A stretch of 64,000 nt of DNA. It comes from Mobilicoccus caccae. GTDB taxonomy: Bacteria; Actinomycetota; Actinomycetes; Actinomycetales; Dermatophilaceae. The notes beneath the pieces are model-generated. The model saw only the letters and a program-made list of their open reading frames with translations. It did no database searches and was not told the origin of the DNA. The DNA lies in NCBI RefSeq assembly GCF_030161635.1, contig NZ_BSUO01000001.1:3205199-3269198 (forward strand), read 5' to 3'. The translations under genes and the position numbers were made by a program. This document shows positions 1 through 9,178 of the stretch, in pieces (the first letter of the stretch is position 1; every line of letters starts with the position of its first letter).

Positions 1-593
1 CGGCGCAGCATGAGGTGTCCGCAGTTGTGGAGTTCCTCGTAGCGCACGTCACCGCCGGCTGCCCGGAGCCGGTCGACGAACTCGCGGGCGTGTTCGGGCG
101 GGCACTCGCGGTCCCGATCGCCCTGGACGAGGAGGACCGACCGGCCGAGCAGATGCTCTACGTGGTCCCGGTCGTGCTCGGTCACCCACGGCGCGAGCGC
201 GACGACGCTGCGCACCTGCTCGTGCCCGGCGGCCGCGAGCGCCGTCCGCCCGCCGAGCGAGTGCCCGAGGAGCCCGATGGGCAGGTGGGCGACGCGTTCG
301 GAGAGGTCGCCCAGCAGCCAGCGCACCTGGCCGAGTGTGGTCTGCTCCCCACCGTTCCACCCGGTCTGGGTGTGCCGGACCCGCACCACGGCGATGCGAT
401 CCTCGGACAGCTCGCGGATCCGGCGCCCGAACGGGAAGAGGCGCAGGTAGGGCGCGCTCCAGGGGGCAGTGGTGGAGAACCCGCGCTCGGGGCCTCCGTG
501 CAGGGTGACGACGACGGCCTCGACGGGCCGATCCCCGCGATGCACGGTGTGCGCCGGCCGACGCAGCGGGTGCCGGCGGAGGATGCGGGACAC
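1..593 (-). CDS. alpha/beta hydrolase, 3' end outside window
   Basis: Reading the minus strand from a GTG at 593 gives about 197 residues of an open alpha/beta-hydrolase that runs off the window edge. Visible are an early LHGG oxyanion-type motif, the nucleophile elbow GHSLGG near residue 114, an acid-site segment VQGDRD and the catalytic-histidine segment NCGHLM close to the window end. The protein therefore looks almost complete. The GTG lies 2 bp after the dcd stop, so the two are probably co-transcribed. No signal peptide is visible, so it should be cytoplasmic. Substrate unknown; the family covers esterases, lipases and dienelactone hydrolases. Family assignment is firm, function is not. 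Confidence 0.8.
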   Translation of the reverse strand, partial: MSRILRRHPLRRPAHTVHRGDRPVEAVVVTLHGGPERGFSTTAPWSAPYLRLFPFGRRIRELSEDRIAVVRVRHTQTGWNGGEQTTLGQVRWLLGDLSERVAHLPIGLLGHSLGGRTALAAAGHEQVRSVVALAPWVTEHDRDHVEHLLGRSVLLVQGDRDRECPPEHAREFVDRLRAAGGDVRYEELHNCGHLMLR

Positions 594-595
594 GG

Positions 596-1171
596 CTACA
601 CGACGGACTTGGTGAATCCGGCGAAGGAGCGGCTGGCCGTCGGGCCGCGCTGCCCCTGGTAGTGCGACCGGTAGACCGGGCTGCCGTAGGGGTGCTCGGC
701 CGGCGAGGACAACTGGAAGAAGCAGAGCTGGCCGATCTTCATCCCCGGGTAGAGCTTGATGGGCAGCGTCGCGACGTTGCTGAGCTCGAGGGTGACGTGC
801 CCGTCGAAGCCCGGGTCGACGAAACCGGCGGTGGCGTGGGTGAGCAGCCCCAGGCGACCGAGGGAGGACTTGCCCTCGACGCGGGCCGCGATGTCGTCGG
901 GCAGGCACACCGTCTCGTAGGTGGACCCCAGCACGAACTCACCCGGATGCAGGACGAACGCGTCGTCGGACTCGACCTCCACCAGCCGCGTGAGATCGGG
1001 CTGCTCCTCCGCGGGATCGATGTAGGGGTACTTGTGGTTGTCGAACAGCCGGAAGTACCGATCGAGCCGGACGTCGATGCTCGAGGGCTGGACCATCCCC
1101 TCGTCGTAAGGGGTGAGGCGGACCCGCCCGGCGTCGACCTGGGCCTTGATGTCGCGATCGGAGAGCAGCAC
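596..1171 (-). CDS. dcd: dCTP deaminase
   Basis: A 191-residue protein matching the usual length of the trimeric dCTP deaminase/dUTPase-fold enzymes. It converts dCTP to dUTP, feeding dTMP synthesis. Seen: N-terminal [10 protein letters not shown], the segment [10 protein letters not shown], the nucleotide-binding segment [10 protein letters not shown] with [19 protein letters not shown], and the C-terminus [12 protein letters not shown] typical of the family. I chose the GTG at 1171 because homology begins exactly there; the longer reading to 1255 adds residues unlike the family. Actinobacterial homologues can be bifunctional (dCTP deaminase plus dUTPase), which cannot be decided from sequence alone. 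The downstream hydrolase gene follows after 2 bp. Confidence 0.95.
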   Translation of the reverse strand: MLLSDRDIKAQVDAGRVRLTPYDEGMVQPSSIDVRLDRYFRLFDNHKYPYIDPAEEQPDLTRLVEVESDDAFVLHPGEFVLGSTYETVCLPDDIAARVEGKSSLGRLGLLTHATAGFVDPGFDGHVTLELSNVATLPIKLYPGMKIGQLCFFQLSSPAEHPYGSPVYRSHYQGQRGPTASRSFAGFTKSVV

Positions 1172-1434
1172 GGACAGACACGTTACCGTGGCGGCCTCGG
1201 TGCAGAACGTCGGCGAGCTCCGAGCGATGACCGCCCCCTGACACCCTCGCGGCACCCCTTGGACGTCGCGGATCGCTCAGGGCCGTCCCCGGGTCGCCGA
1301 AGGGATGGCTGCGAGCGCACACGAAACGACGTCGTCCCCTGGGGCGGCTGGTGCTGCGGGGGGACCTCGCACGCCGATTCGTCCCGTTCGAGCGATCGAG
1401 CGGGCCGAGCCTCTCCGCGACACCGAGGAATCCC

Positions 1435-2757
1435 ATGCGCCTGCGCACCGCGACGGTCAGCGCCGTCACCATCACCCTGCTCTCCTCCGGCGTCGCCGCC
1501 GTCGCCGCTCCGGCGACCGCCGCGACCAGTACGACCTCGACCTCGACCTCGACCTCGACCTCGACCTCGACCGACGCTGCGCGGCAGTCGAGGACCACCG
1601 CGCTCCGAGCACGGGTGAGCGCGCCGTCGGCGATGACCTCACGCCTCAACGGGGGCGCCAGGAGCCGCTATCTGGGCACCGGGTTCTCCGGGATCGTCCT
1701 CGACGAGGCGAGCGGTCAGGTGCTGTGGTCGACGCGCACCGCGACGGCGCGGATGCCCGCCTCCACGCAGAAGGTCATGACGGCGTTCACCGTGCTGTCC
1801 TCCACCTCGCCCGGCACGCAGCTCGTGACCCGCGTGTTCCAGAGTCCGGCCGTGCCCGGCAACGTGTACCTGCGCGGCGCGGGCGACCCCTCGCTCACGC
1901 CGGCCAAGCTCAAGACCCTCGCCGACCGTACGGCCGCCGGGCTACGCGCGCAGGGCCGGACCTCGGTCACGCTCTACGCGGACGCCTCCGCGTTCCCGGC
2001 CCCCACGAACGCGACGGGCTGGAAGAGCAGCTACATCAGCGGCAAGGAGGTGCAGCACGTCCGCGGGCTGACGCTGGCGGGGTATCGCGGCTCGAACGGG
2101 TCGATCGCGGCCGCCAACACCTTCGCCGCGCATCTGCAGAAGGCCGGCGTGAACACCCGGGTCGGCGGCGCGGGGGTGACACCGCGGCAGTCCACCCAAC
2201 TCGGCGAGAGTTGGTCGCGTCCGGTGTCGTCGCTGGTCTCCACGATGCTGTCGGTGAGCAACAACGACTACGCGGAGTACCTGCTGCGCATCGCGGCCCT
2301 GGAGTCCGGCCGCTACCCCACGTGGGCGAACTCCCTGGCGCACCAGCGCTCGACGCTGGCCGCGGCGGGCATCCCTCTGAGCGGCTACGTCAACCGGGAC
2401 GGATCGGGACTGTCGCGGTCGAACCGCATGCCGGTGCGCACCCTGGTCACCACGGTCGACCGGATGTGGGACGACCCGCAGATGCGCCGGGTGGCCTTCG
2501 CGTACGGCGCCATGCCGCGCTCGGGCCAGACCGGGACGCTGCGCACGCGGTACAAGGCCACCGCTCAGCGGTGCGCCGTCGGCAAGGTGCTGGCCAAGAC
2601 CGGCACCCTCGGCGACGCCGTGGCCCTCGCCGGCATCGCCCAGGGCACCGACGGACACACGCGCGCCTTCGCATTCATCCAGAACGGCAACACGCGGACC
2701 TCCTCGGTGCGCGGCGCGGTCGACACCCTCGCCACGGCGACCGTCGGGTGTCGCTGA
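1435..2757 (+). CDS. dacB: D-alanyl-D-alanine carboxypeptidase/endopeptidase, PBP4 type
   Basis: A 440-residue secreted penicillin-binding protein of peptidase family S13. It trims D-Ala from or cleaves cross-links in peptidoglycan outside the membrane. The ATG at 1435 has a GAGGA ribosome site just upstream and is followed by a Sec signal peptide (MRLRTA then a hydrophobic stretch ending AAPATAA). A low-complexity Thr-Ser linker encoded by a hexanucleotide repeat comes next. All three active-site motifs are present: STQK (SxxK), SNN (SxN) and KTG in AKTGTLG. The gene is divergent from dcd. No neighbour adds information on its role. Confidence 0.93.
   Translation: MRLRTATVSAVTITLLSSGVAAVAAPATAATSTTSTSTSTSTSTSTDAARQSRTTALRARVSAPSAMTSRLNGGARSRYLGTGFSGIVLDEASGQVLWSTRTATARMPASTQKVMTAFTVLSSTSPGTQLVTRVFQSPAVPGNVYLRGAGDPSLTPAKLKTLADRTAAGLRAQGRTSVTLYADASAFPAPTNATGWKSSYISGKEVQHVRGLTLAGYRGSNGSIAAANTFAAHLQKAGVNTRVGGAGVTPRQSTQLGESWSRPVSSLVSTMLSVSNNDYAEYLLRIAALESGRYPTWANSLAHQRSTLAAAGIPLSGYVNRDGSGLSRSNRMPVRTLVTTVDRMWDDPQMRRVAFAYGAMPRSGQTGTLRTRYKATAQRCAVGKVLAKTGTLGDAVALAGIAQGTDGHTRAFAFIQNGNTRTSSVRGAVDTLATATVGCR
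1534..1572 (+). repeat. hexanucleotide tandem repeat inside dacB
   Basis: Six exact copies of ACCTCG (1534-1569) plus a partial seventh encode an alternating Ser-Thr run just after the signal peptide cleavage region. Because the unit is 6 bp, copy-number change keeps the reading frame and only alters linker length. Confidence 0.9.
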
Positions 2758-2789
2758 CGCGGTCGCCCGACCGGTAGTCCGGCCGGTTC

Positions 2790-2817
2790 TCTGACCGGCC
2801 ACGTCGTGTCGTAGACT
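2790..2817 (+). promoter_or_regulatory. candidate tRNA-Gly promoter
   Basis: A -35-like TCTGAC (2790-2795) and a -10-like TAGACT (2812-2817) are separated by 16 bp. They lie about 120 bp upstream of the tRNA on the same strand, after the dacB stop. This fits a primary-sigma promoter with a 5' leader. Pattern match by eye only. Confidence 0.4.
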
Positions 2818-2939
2818 GCTACCCACGCGAGCGCCGACCCCGGTTCTCACCACGCCCCGCACCGGGTCGACCACGGTCACCAGCCAGGTCGAACCACAGC
2901 AGGGTCAGAGGGTGGAAACAAGGGTTGACCTGCGAAAAC

Positions 2940-3013
2940 GCGAGTGTAGTTCAATGGTAGAACACAAGCTTCCCAAGCTTGATACGCGGGTTCGATTCCC
3001 GTCACTCGCTCCA
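2940..3013 (+). tRNA. tRNA-Gly(CCC)
   Basis: Full cloverleaf read by eye. The acceptor strand GCGAGTG pairs with CACTCGC, the discriminator is T as in bacterial glycine tRNAs, and an encoded CCA ends at 3013. The D-loop contains GTTCAATGGTAGAAC. The anticodon stem CAAGC/GCTTG encloses TTCCCAA, giving anticodon CCC, which reads GGG. The T-loop is TTCGATT. A terminator hairpin follows 12 bp later. Confidence 0.95.
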
Positions 3014-3025
3014 GGACGAACAACG

Positions 3026-3052
3026 AGGGCCGCACCGAATCGGTGCGGCCCT
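3026..3052 (+). terminator. terminator hairpin after tRNA-Gly
   Basis: A perfect 12-bp inverted repeat (3026-3037 with 3041-3052) with a 3-nt AAT loop sits just downstream of the tRNA. It is very GC-rich and has no long T-tract, as is common in actinobacteria. Confidence 0.75.
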
Positions 3053-3117
3053 CCTTGCGTTGTCACGCCGACGCTCGCGCCATCCACCCGCCCGTCGTGG
3101 AGGCGGGCCGGTCGGAG

Positions 3118-3223
3118 GAAGAACAACACCGACAACATCGACGCCACCCCGCAGCAGAGGCCAGGCCTCTGACCTGCACCGACGAAAATCTCCCACTGAT
3201 GCATGTTGTCGGTGTTGTTCTTC
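3118..3223. repeat. nested inverted repeat between tRNA-Gly and the chemoreceptor gene
   Basis: A perfect 21-bp inverted repeat pairs 3118-3138 with 3203-3223. In its 64-bp interior is a second perfect hairpin, CAGAGGCC/GGCCTCTG (3155-3162 with 3164-3171) around a single base. The outer arms are AT-richer (GAAGAACAACACC) than the surroundings. It could terminate the minus-strand chemoreceptor transcript, whose stop is at 3254, or be a small palindromic element inserted next to the tRNA. No coding sequence is seen here. Confidence 0.7.
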
Positions 3224-3253
3224 GTCGGCCGAGACCTCCGTCCGGCCTCGCCC

Positions 3254-4880
3254 TCAGACCCGGAAGGTCGACACGCGCCGGTTCAGTTCGTCGCTCAGCT
3301 CGCGCAGGTCGGTGAACGAGGACGACATCTCCTCCAGCGCACTCTTCGAGCCCTTCGCGCCCTGGGCGATCGAGCCGATGCCCGTGGCGATGATGCCCGC
3401 CCCGGAGGCGGCGTCGGTGACGTTGCGCCCCATCTCGTTCGTCGTGGCGGTCTGCTCCTCCACGGCCGAGGCGATGGTGCTCTGGGTGTCGTTGATCTGG
3501 GCGATGATCGAGGAGATCTCGCTGATGGCGGCGACGGCGGCCTCGGTGTCGAGCTGGATCGCCTCGACGCGGCGGCCGATGTCCTCGGTGGCCTTCGCGG
3601 TCTCCTGGGCCAGGTCTTTGACCTCGTTGGCGACGACGGCGAAGCCCTTGCCTGCCTCCCCGCGCGGGCTGCCTCGATGGTGGCGTTCAGCGCGAGGAGG
3701 TTGGTCTGCTCGGCGATGCCCGTGATCGTCTTGACCACGTTGCCGATCTCGATGCTGGACTCGCCGAGCTTGGCCACGGTCGTGTTCGTCCGGTCGGCGA
3801 CGTGCACCGCGGAGGAGGCCACCCCGGCCGCGTCGTTCGCGCTCTTCGCGATCTCGCGGATGCTCGCCGTCATCTCCTCGGTGCCCGCGGCGACCGTCTC
3901 GATGTTGCGGTTGACCTCACCGGCCGACTCGGCGATCCCCCGGCCTCGCGGGCCGCCGCCTCGCTGGTCGAGAGCACCGACTTGGCGGCGTCGTCGAGGT
4001 CACCGGCGGACCGGGAGACCCGCCGGCCCATCCCCTCCACCTGCGTGATGAAGGCCCCGATCTTCTCCAGAGCGGTGTCGATGGCCTCGGCCGCGGTACC
4101 GACCTCGTCGCGGGAGTGGATGCCGGTGCGCTGCGAGAGATCCCCCTCGGCGGCCGCGGTCGAGACCGCCTCGACGCTGCGCAGACCACGCACGATCCGG
4201 GCGGCGACCCACCGGGCGAGCAGCAGCGCCAGCAACAGCCCGACCACGGCGATCACGACGATGAGCACGAGCGCCTGACGCGCGGTCTCCTGCGTCGCCT
4301 GCGCCTGCTGTCGCGCCGTCTCCATCTTCATCTCGACGATGCGGTCGAGGGAGTCGGCGACCTCCTTGCCCGTGGGGGCGAGTTCCTTGGCGCGGTAGGC
4401 GTTGGCCTCGGCCGGTTTGCCGTCGGCGAAGAGCTGGTCGGCCGTCGCGAGCCGCTCGACGTAGGCCTCGACGTTCGCCTGGATGCGCTGACCGAGTGCC
4501 CGCTCCTCATCGGTGAGGTCGCCGCGCTGCGCGAACGCCGCCGATTCGGCGCGGAGGGTCTCGATGACCTGAGCGCGCTCGTCGGTGAAGGTCTTCTTGC
4601 GCGTCGGGTCCTGCTCGAGGGCGATGCTCGCGCTGAGGAACCGCATCCGCCAGTAGCCGACGTCGAGGGCGTCCGCCTTCGACAGGCCGTCCACGTCGCG
4701 GTTGAAGGTCTGCTCGTTGAGGTTCGCGACGGTGTTGATGCCCGTCACCCCCGAGAGCGCGATGCCGACGGCCGCGAGCCCGGCGAGCGCGACGGCGCTG
4801 ATGACCTTGGTGAGCGTGCTGAGGTCGTCCACGCGTCGGCGGAATCCGCCGCGGGAGTCGGTGTCACTGGCGTGGGGCAT
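3254..4880 (-). CDS. methyl-accepting chemotaxis protein (frameshifted twice here)
   Basis: An orphan transmembrane chemoreceptor. The ATG at 4880 (MPHASDTD) starts a first membrane helix around residues 25-45, an extracytoplasmic four-helix-type region, a second helix rich in V/L/I near residue 185-207, a HAMP linker and then the signalling domain. That domain includes the conserved tip reading [19 protein letters not shown] and ends [11 protein letters not shown]. Two single-base deletions break the frame, near 3937-3941 and 3658-3661. Each is restored by one base in a C run (C5 to C6, C4 to C5), giving 542 residues. The repaired sequence is well conserved, so I treat it as a real gene. No che genes are nearby. 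Confidence 0.85.
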
Positions 4881-5026
4881 GACGCCTCCTTGACGGGCGG
4901 GCCGGTGTGTGGGCGCGTCGGAGTGGCACCGTCCCCCGAACACCTACTCCATCGGCGGGGAGAGGCGTACACTGAGCCGTTTGTCCACCATCCGGACGAG
5001 ATGGCTCGTGATCCGGATGCGCCGGG

Positions 5027-6670
5027 TCACCCCTTCGTGCCGACCTTGCCCGCCGCCGCGATGGCGCCCTCCAGCAGCGGCTTGTACCGCTCTTCGACAC
5101 TGCGGGCCACGGCGTACTCGCGCTCCGCGAGCACTCCGTAGGTGAAGGTCTCGCGACCGGCTTTGCGCGCGTCCGCAGCGAGGCGCATCACGACACCGCG
5201 CGAGACGACGCTGTCCTGGTGATCGCCGAGGGCTTCCTGCAGGTCCTTCCACGCAGAGACGACGGCCTTGGCCTCACCGCCCGCGGCGGCACCGGCTGCC
5301 TCGGCGGCGTACCTGGCCGCCTTGGCCAGCTTGCGCACCTCGTGGATCGCCTCGTCGCGCTCGGCACCCTCGGGCATCGCCTCGGCGGCCTCGGCCTGAC
5401 GGACGACCTTGGCCGACGCCTTGGCGACGAGCTTGGGGAGCACGGCCGACGAAGGCCCCGTGGCGCGCTCGGAGAGCGGCGGGTGCAACAACAGGTCTAC
5501 GAGGTCGCCCATGAGCCGCTCGTACCGTGTCGAGTCCAGCGCCTTGACCATGCGGGCATGCGCCCGCTCGTGCTCGTCCGTCAGCGCGGCACGCATGTCG
5601 CGGTCGGCGCGGTCGACGATCAGGTCCGGCTCGAGGGAGTCCAGCAGTCCCGAGATCCGCTCCAGCATGACCTCGCCGTCGCGGGGGTCACCCAGTGCAC
5701 CGGTGAGCCACTTGATCTCGGCGCGCAGGGGGTCGGTCTCGACCCGGTCGATCAACGCGCGGTAGGACTTGAGCGTGCTGCGCAGCCGGCGGGTGGCGAC
5801 CCGGGCCTTGTGCACCGCGTCGGGAGCGTTCTCACGCAGGGCCTGCTCGGAGGACTGCAGCACACCCACCTGGGCGGCGAGGTAGGCCAGCACGACCTCA
5901 CCGGCGCTCCGGCTCTCCGGCGCCGCCGGATCCTTCGCGCCCTTGCGCTTCTTCTTCGACCCCTTCTTCTCCGAGGACGTCCCGCTCGCGGCCTCCCCCA
6001 GGCGCGCGAGCGGTTCGGCCAGGGCTCGCGAAAGCTTGCTGGGGCTGTCGGAGACGGCGAGACCCTTCGCGACCAGGGCATCCCTGACCGCCGCGAGATC
6101 CTCGGCCGTTCCGTCGACGAGTTCGACCTCGATCTCCCGCCAGCGGTGGACGCGCTCACCGTCGACGTAGGTGGTCGCCTCGACGGCGTCGTCCTCGACG
6201 AGCAGGAGGACCCGTCCGCCGTCGTGGAGCAGGGACCGGCGCGTGCGGCGGGTGCGGAGCGTCGCCACCGGCACCAGAGCGTCGCCGTCCACCAGCGGCG
6301 CCACGATCGCGTGCAGTTCGGCCGGGACGATCGCCGCGGAACGCCCGAGCGGCAGCCGGTGTTCGACGCGCCCGTCCCCGTCGCCGGGCGTCTTGAGGTG
6401 CCACCCGGCATCGCTGCCGCCCGTGCGCCGACGCAGGGTGTGCCGGGCGCGCAGCAGGTCGAGGTCGAGCGTGTCGAGATACGTCGCCGACTGGGTCATC
6501 CGCCGCGGCCCCTCGACCGAGGCGACCCGCCCGATACCCTCCAGCCGCGGCATCGTCCAACGACGTGGCACCTCGAGCTTGATCTCCTGTTCGATCCCGA
6601 TCTCCGGGCCGACCCCGACGTCGCTCACGTCGTTCACCTCACGTTCACCTGGCGGAAAAGTATCCGCCAT
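5027..6670 (-). CDS. CYTH and CHAD domain protein
   Basis: About 547 residues. The N-terminal CYTH (triphosphate tunnel metalloenzyme) domain opens with the ExExK signature EQEIKLE and contains further Arg/Lys/Glu-rich strands such as RTRRTRRSLL and EIEVELVDG. A Lys-rich linker (KKGSKKKRKG) leads to a C-terminal alpha-helical CHAD domain rich in His and Arg (DAVHKARVATRRLRSTLKSY, HEVRKLAKAARYAAEA). CYTH enzymes hydrolyse triphosphates or inorganic tripolyphosphate. CHAD domains bind polyphosphate, so a polyphosphate-linked role is likely. Start uncertain: ATG at 6670 or a GTG a few codons in. The end is 147 bp from the divergent-side neighbour's start at 4880. Confidence 0.85.
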   Translation of the reverse strand: MADTFPPGEREVNDVSDVGVGPEIGIEQEIKLEVPRRWTMPRLEGIGRVASVEGPRRMTQSATYLDTLDLDLLRARHTLRRRTGGSDAGWHLKTPGDGDGRVEHRLPLGRSAAIVPAELHAIVAPLVDGDALVPVATLRTRRTRRSLLHDGGRVLLLVEDDAVEATTYVDGERVHRWREIEVELVDGTAEDLAAVRDALVAKGLAVSDSPSKLSRALAEPLARLGEAASGTSSEKKGSKKKRKGAKDPAAPESRSAGEVVLAYLAAQVGVLQSSEQALRENAPDAVHKARVATRRLRSTLKSYRALIDRVETDPLRAEIKWLTGALGDPRDGEVMLERISGLLDSLEPDLIVDRADRDMRAALTDEHERAHARMVKALDSTRYERLMGDLVDLLLHPPLSERATGPSSAVLPKLVAKASAKVVRQAEAAEAMPEGAERDEAIHEVRKLAKAARYAAEAAGAAAGGEAKAVVSAWKDLQEALGDHQDSVVSRGVVMRLAADARKAGRETFTYGVLAEREYAVARSVEERYKPLLEGAIAAAGKVGTKG

Positions 6671-6824
6671 TCTCCCACGTCCGGCGGGATCGGCCACAGG
6701 ATGGACCGCCACCACCTGCCACACCGCCCACCCATCACCTGCGGGCGAGCACCTGCGTTCCATCTCACCCGCGACGCAGCTCACCCCCAGCGCTTGCGAG
6801 TGGACGCCTGCATCGCCCATGCTG

Positions 6825-6840
6825 ATTACCGACCAGTAAT
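6825..6840. promoter_or_regulatory. candidate TetR-type operator upstream of fadE-like gene
   Basis: The imperfect palindrome ATTACCGACCAGTAAT lies 52 bp upstream of the acyl-CoA dehydrogenase start. ATTAC/GTAAT arms with a central C/G-rich core resemble TetR-family operators found before fatty-acid degradation genes. Inference from shape only; no regulator is adjacent. Confidence 0.35.
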
Positions 6841-6891
6841 GTCGGTCGTGGGTCACCGCAGACCCGACCGCGAGACGAGGGGATTCCGACG

Positions 6892-8769
6892 TTGGGCCAC
6901 TACAAGAGCAACCTTCGAGACCTCGAGTTCAACCTGTTCGAGGTCCTGGGCCGCGGCGACGTCCTGGGAACCGGCCCGTACGAGGAGATCGACGCCGGCA
7001 CCGCGCGCGAGATCCTGCACGAGGTGGGCCGTCTCGCCGAGAACGAACTCGCCGACAGCTTTCTGGACTCCGACCGCAACCCGCCGATCTTCGACCCCGA
7101 GACGAACACGGTCACGCTGCCCGAGTCGTTCAAGAAGTCCTACAAGGCCTACTGCGACGCGGGGTGGGGCCTGCTCAACGTGCCGGCCGAACTGGGCGGC
7201 ACCGTCATTCCTCCGTCGCTCAACTGGGCCGCCGCCGAGCTCGTCCTCGGCGCCAACCCGGCCGTCTACATGTATTCCGCGGGCTTCGGATTCGCCCGCG
7301 TCCTGCACGAACTCGGCAACGAGGACCAGAAGAAGATGGCCTCCCACATGGTCGAGCGTCAGTGGGGCTCGACGATGGTCCTCACCGAGCCGGACGCCGG
7401 CTCCGACGTGGGCGCCGGCCGCGCCCGGGCGATCGAGCAGCCCGACGGCACGTGGCACATCGAGGGCGTCAAGCGGTTCATCACCTCCGGTGAGCACGAC
7501 ATGGCGGAGAACATCATGCACCTGGTGCTGGCCCGCCCCGAGGGCGCCGGGCCGGGCACGAAGGGACTCTCCCTGTTCGCCGTCCCCAAGTTCGAGTTCG
7601 ACCTGGAGACGGGCGAACTCGGCGAGCGCAACGGCGTCTACGTCACGAACGTGGAGCACAAGATGGGCCTCAAGGTGAGCACCACCTGCGAGGTGCGGTT
7701 CGGCGAGAAGCACCCCGCGATCGGCACGCTGGTGGGCGACTCCCACGAGGGCATCGCCCAGATGTTCCGCGTCATCGAGTACGCACGGATGATGGTGGGC
7801 ACCAAGGCGATCGCCACCCTCTCGACCGGCTACCTCAACGCGCTGGAGTACGCCAAGGAACGGGTGCAGGGCGCCGACCTCACGCAGATGGCCGACAAGA
7901 GCGCCCCGCGCGTCACGATCACCCACCACCCCGACGTGCGCCGCTCCCTCATGCTCCAGAAGGCCTACGCCGAAGGCCTGCGGGCGCTCGTGCTGTTCAC
8001 CGCGCTGCAGCAGGACATCGTCGACCAGGCCTACCTCGCCTCGGGCGCGATGGAGTTCGAGAAGGGCTCCGAGCCCGACATGGCCGCCCGCGTCAACGAC
8101 CTGCTGCTGCCGATCGTCAAGGGCGTCGGCTCCGAGCGCGCCTGGGTCCTCCTGGGCAGTGAGTCGCTGCAGACCTTCGGCGGTTCCGGATTCCTCCAGG
8201 ACTACCCCGTCGAGCAGTACGTCCGCGACGCCAAGATCGACACCCTCTACGAGGGCACGACGGCCATCCAGGGCCAGGACTTCTTCTTCCGCAAGATCGT
8301 CCGCGACAAGGGCCGGGCGCTCACGTGGATGTCGGAGCAGGTCATGGCCACGGTCAAGGCCGGCGAGGGCATCGTCGACGACCCGCTGGCCAAGGAGCGC
8401 GAGCTGCTCGGCCGGGCCGTCGACGACGTCACGGCCATCGGCGGCTACATGATCGGTGAGCTGATGAAGTCCGACCCGCGTCAGGAGGGTGGCGAGATCA
8501 CCAACCTGTACAAGGTCGGCCAGAACACCACCCGCCTGCTGCTCGCCGCCGGCGACGTCATGGTCGGCTGGCTGCTGCTGCGCCAGGCCGACATCGCCGC
8601 GAAGGCGCTGAGCGACGGCGCGACCGGCGCGGACGTCGATTTCTACACCGGCAAGATCGCCGCGGCCCGCTTCTTCGCCCGCACGGTGCTCCCGCTGCTG
8701 GCCGGCGAGCGCACGGCCGCCGAGATGACCGACAACTCCCTCATGGAGGTGCCCGAAGCGGCGTTCTGA
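6892..8769 (+). CDS. acyl-CoA dehydrogenase, FadE5-like
   Basis: A 625-residue FAD-dependent acyl-CoA dehydrogenase catalysing the first step of beta-oxidation. The long form with an extra N-terminal extension ([19 protein letters not shown]) and a C-terminal helical domain matches mycobacterial FadE5-type enzymes rather than the 380-residue class. Seen: the FAD/substrate segment [14 protein letters not shown], the strand [10 protein letters not shown], the C-terminal FAD segment [20 protein letters not shown] and the catalytic-base region [14 protein letters not shown]. The start is TTG at 6892, preceded by GAGGGGA at good spacing, and homology begins immediately. A palindromic operator candidate lies upstream. 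Confidence 0.93.
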   Translation: MGHYKSNLRDLEFNLFEVLGRGDVLGTGPYEEIDAGTAREILHEVGRLAENELADSFLDSDRNPPIFDPETNTVTLPESFKKSYKAYCDAGWGLLNVPAELGGTVIPPSLNWAAAELVLGANPAVYMYSAGFGFARVLHELGNEDQKKMASHMVERQWGSTMVLTEPDAGSDVGAGRARAIEQPDGTWHIEGVKRFITSGEHDMAENIMHLVLARPEGAGPGTKGLSLFAVPKFEFDLETGELGERNGVYVTNVEHKMGLKVSTTCEVRFGEKHPAIGTLVGDSHEGIAQMFRVIEYARMMVGTKAIATLSTGYLNALEYAKERVQGADLTQMADKSAPRVTITHHPDVRRSLMLQKAYAEGLRALVLFTALQQDIVDQAYLASGAMEFEKGSEPDMAARVNDLLLPIVKGVGSERAWVLLGSESLQTFGGSGFLQDYPVEQYVRDAKIDTLYEGTTAIQGQDFFFRKIVRDKGRALTWMSEQVMATVKAGEGIVDDPLAKERELLGRAVDDVTAIGGYMIGELMKSDPRQEGGEITNLYKVGQNTTRLLLAAGDVMVGWLLLRQADIAAKALSDGATGADVDFYTGKIAAARFFARTVLPLLAGERTAAEMTDNSLMEVPEAAF

Positions 8770-9040
8770 TCCCGACCCGCCTCCGTCGTCGCTGGTGTGA
8801 CCCTACGTGAGGATCAGGGCCGACCGAGGGGTCGGTCCCGTCGTCGTACGTGGTGGTCCGACGTGCCACGACGGTGCGGTTGCGGTTGGTCATGATGACC
8901 GACACGAGGGCGGTGACCAGGCCCGCGGCCATGAGGATGTAGCCGATCATCTCGAGGTTGATGCCGGGCAGGGCGTCGCTGACGGCGAAGGACAGGATCG
9001 CGCCGAGGGCGATGAGGAAGATTCCGAAACCGATGGACAT
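8741..9040 (-). CDS. small membrane protein, DUF6458-like
   Basis: 99 residues opening [20 protein letters not shown], the hallmark start of a small actinobacterial membrane protein family of unknown function. Two helices (about residues 3-21 and 32-50) are followed by a short basic cytoplasmic tail [10 protein letters not shown]. The gene is convergent with the acyl-CoA dehydrogenase and its 3' end overlaps that gene by 29 bp. The last 25 Arg-rich residues lie in or near the overlap and look unlike the family, so the true C-terminus may be shorter or altered by a base error. Confidence 0.65.
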   Translation of the reverse strand: MSIGFGIFLIALGAILSFAVSDALPGINLEMIGYILMAAGLVTALVSVIMTNRNRTVVARRTTTYDDGTDPSVGPDPHVGSHQRRRRRVGIRTPLRAPP

Positions 9041-9178
9041 GTGACCCCTGACGTAGGTGAGTACTCAGTGCCATGATCGGCAGCCGGAGGCGCACCTACA
9101 CCTCCCCACGTGCCCGGTTTGCCAGGATCATGCCGGCCCCAGGCAATATCCAGACGTTCCCATGACGTTGTCCCGTAT

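Noticed and set aside
3254..4880. Chemoreceptor gene as a pseudogene
   Set aside because: Both breaks fit the homopolymer-loss pattern seen in eight genes and the protein is conserved throughout, so a sequence error is more likely.
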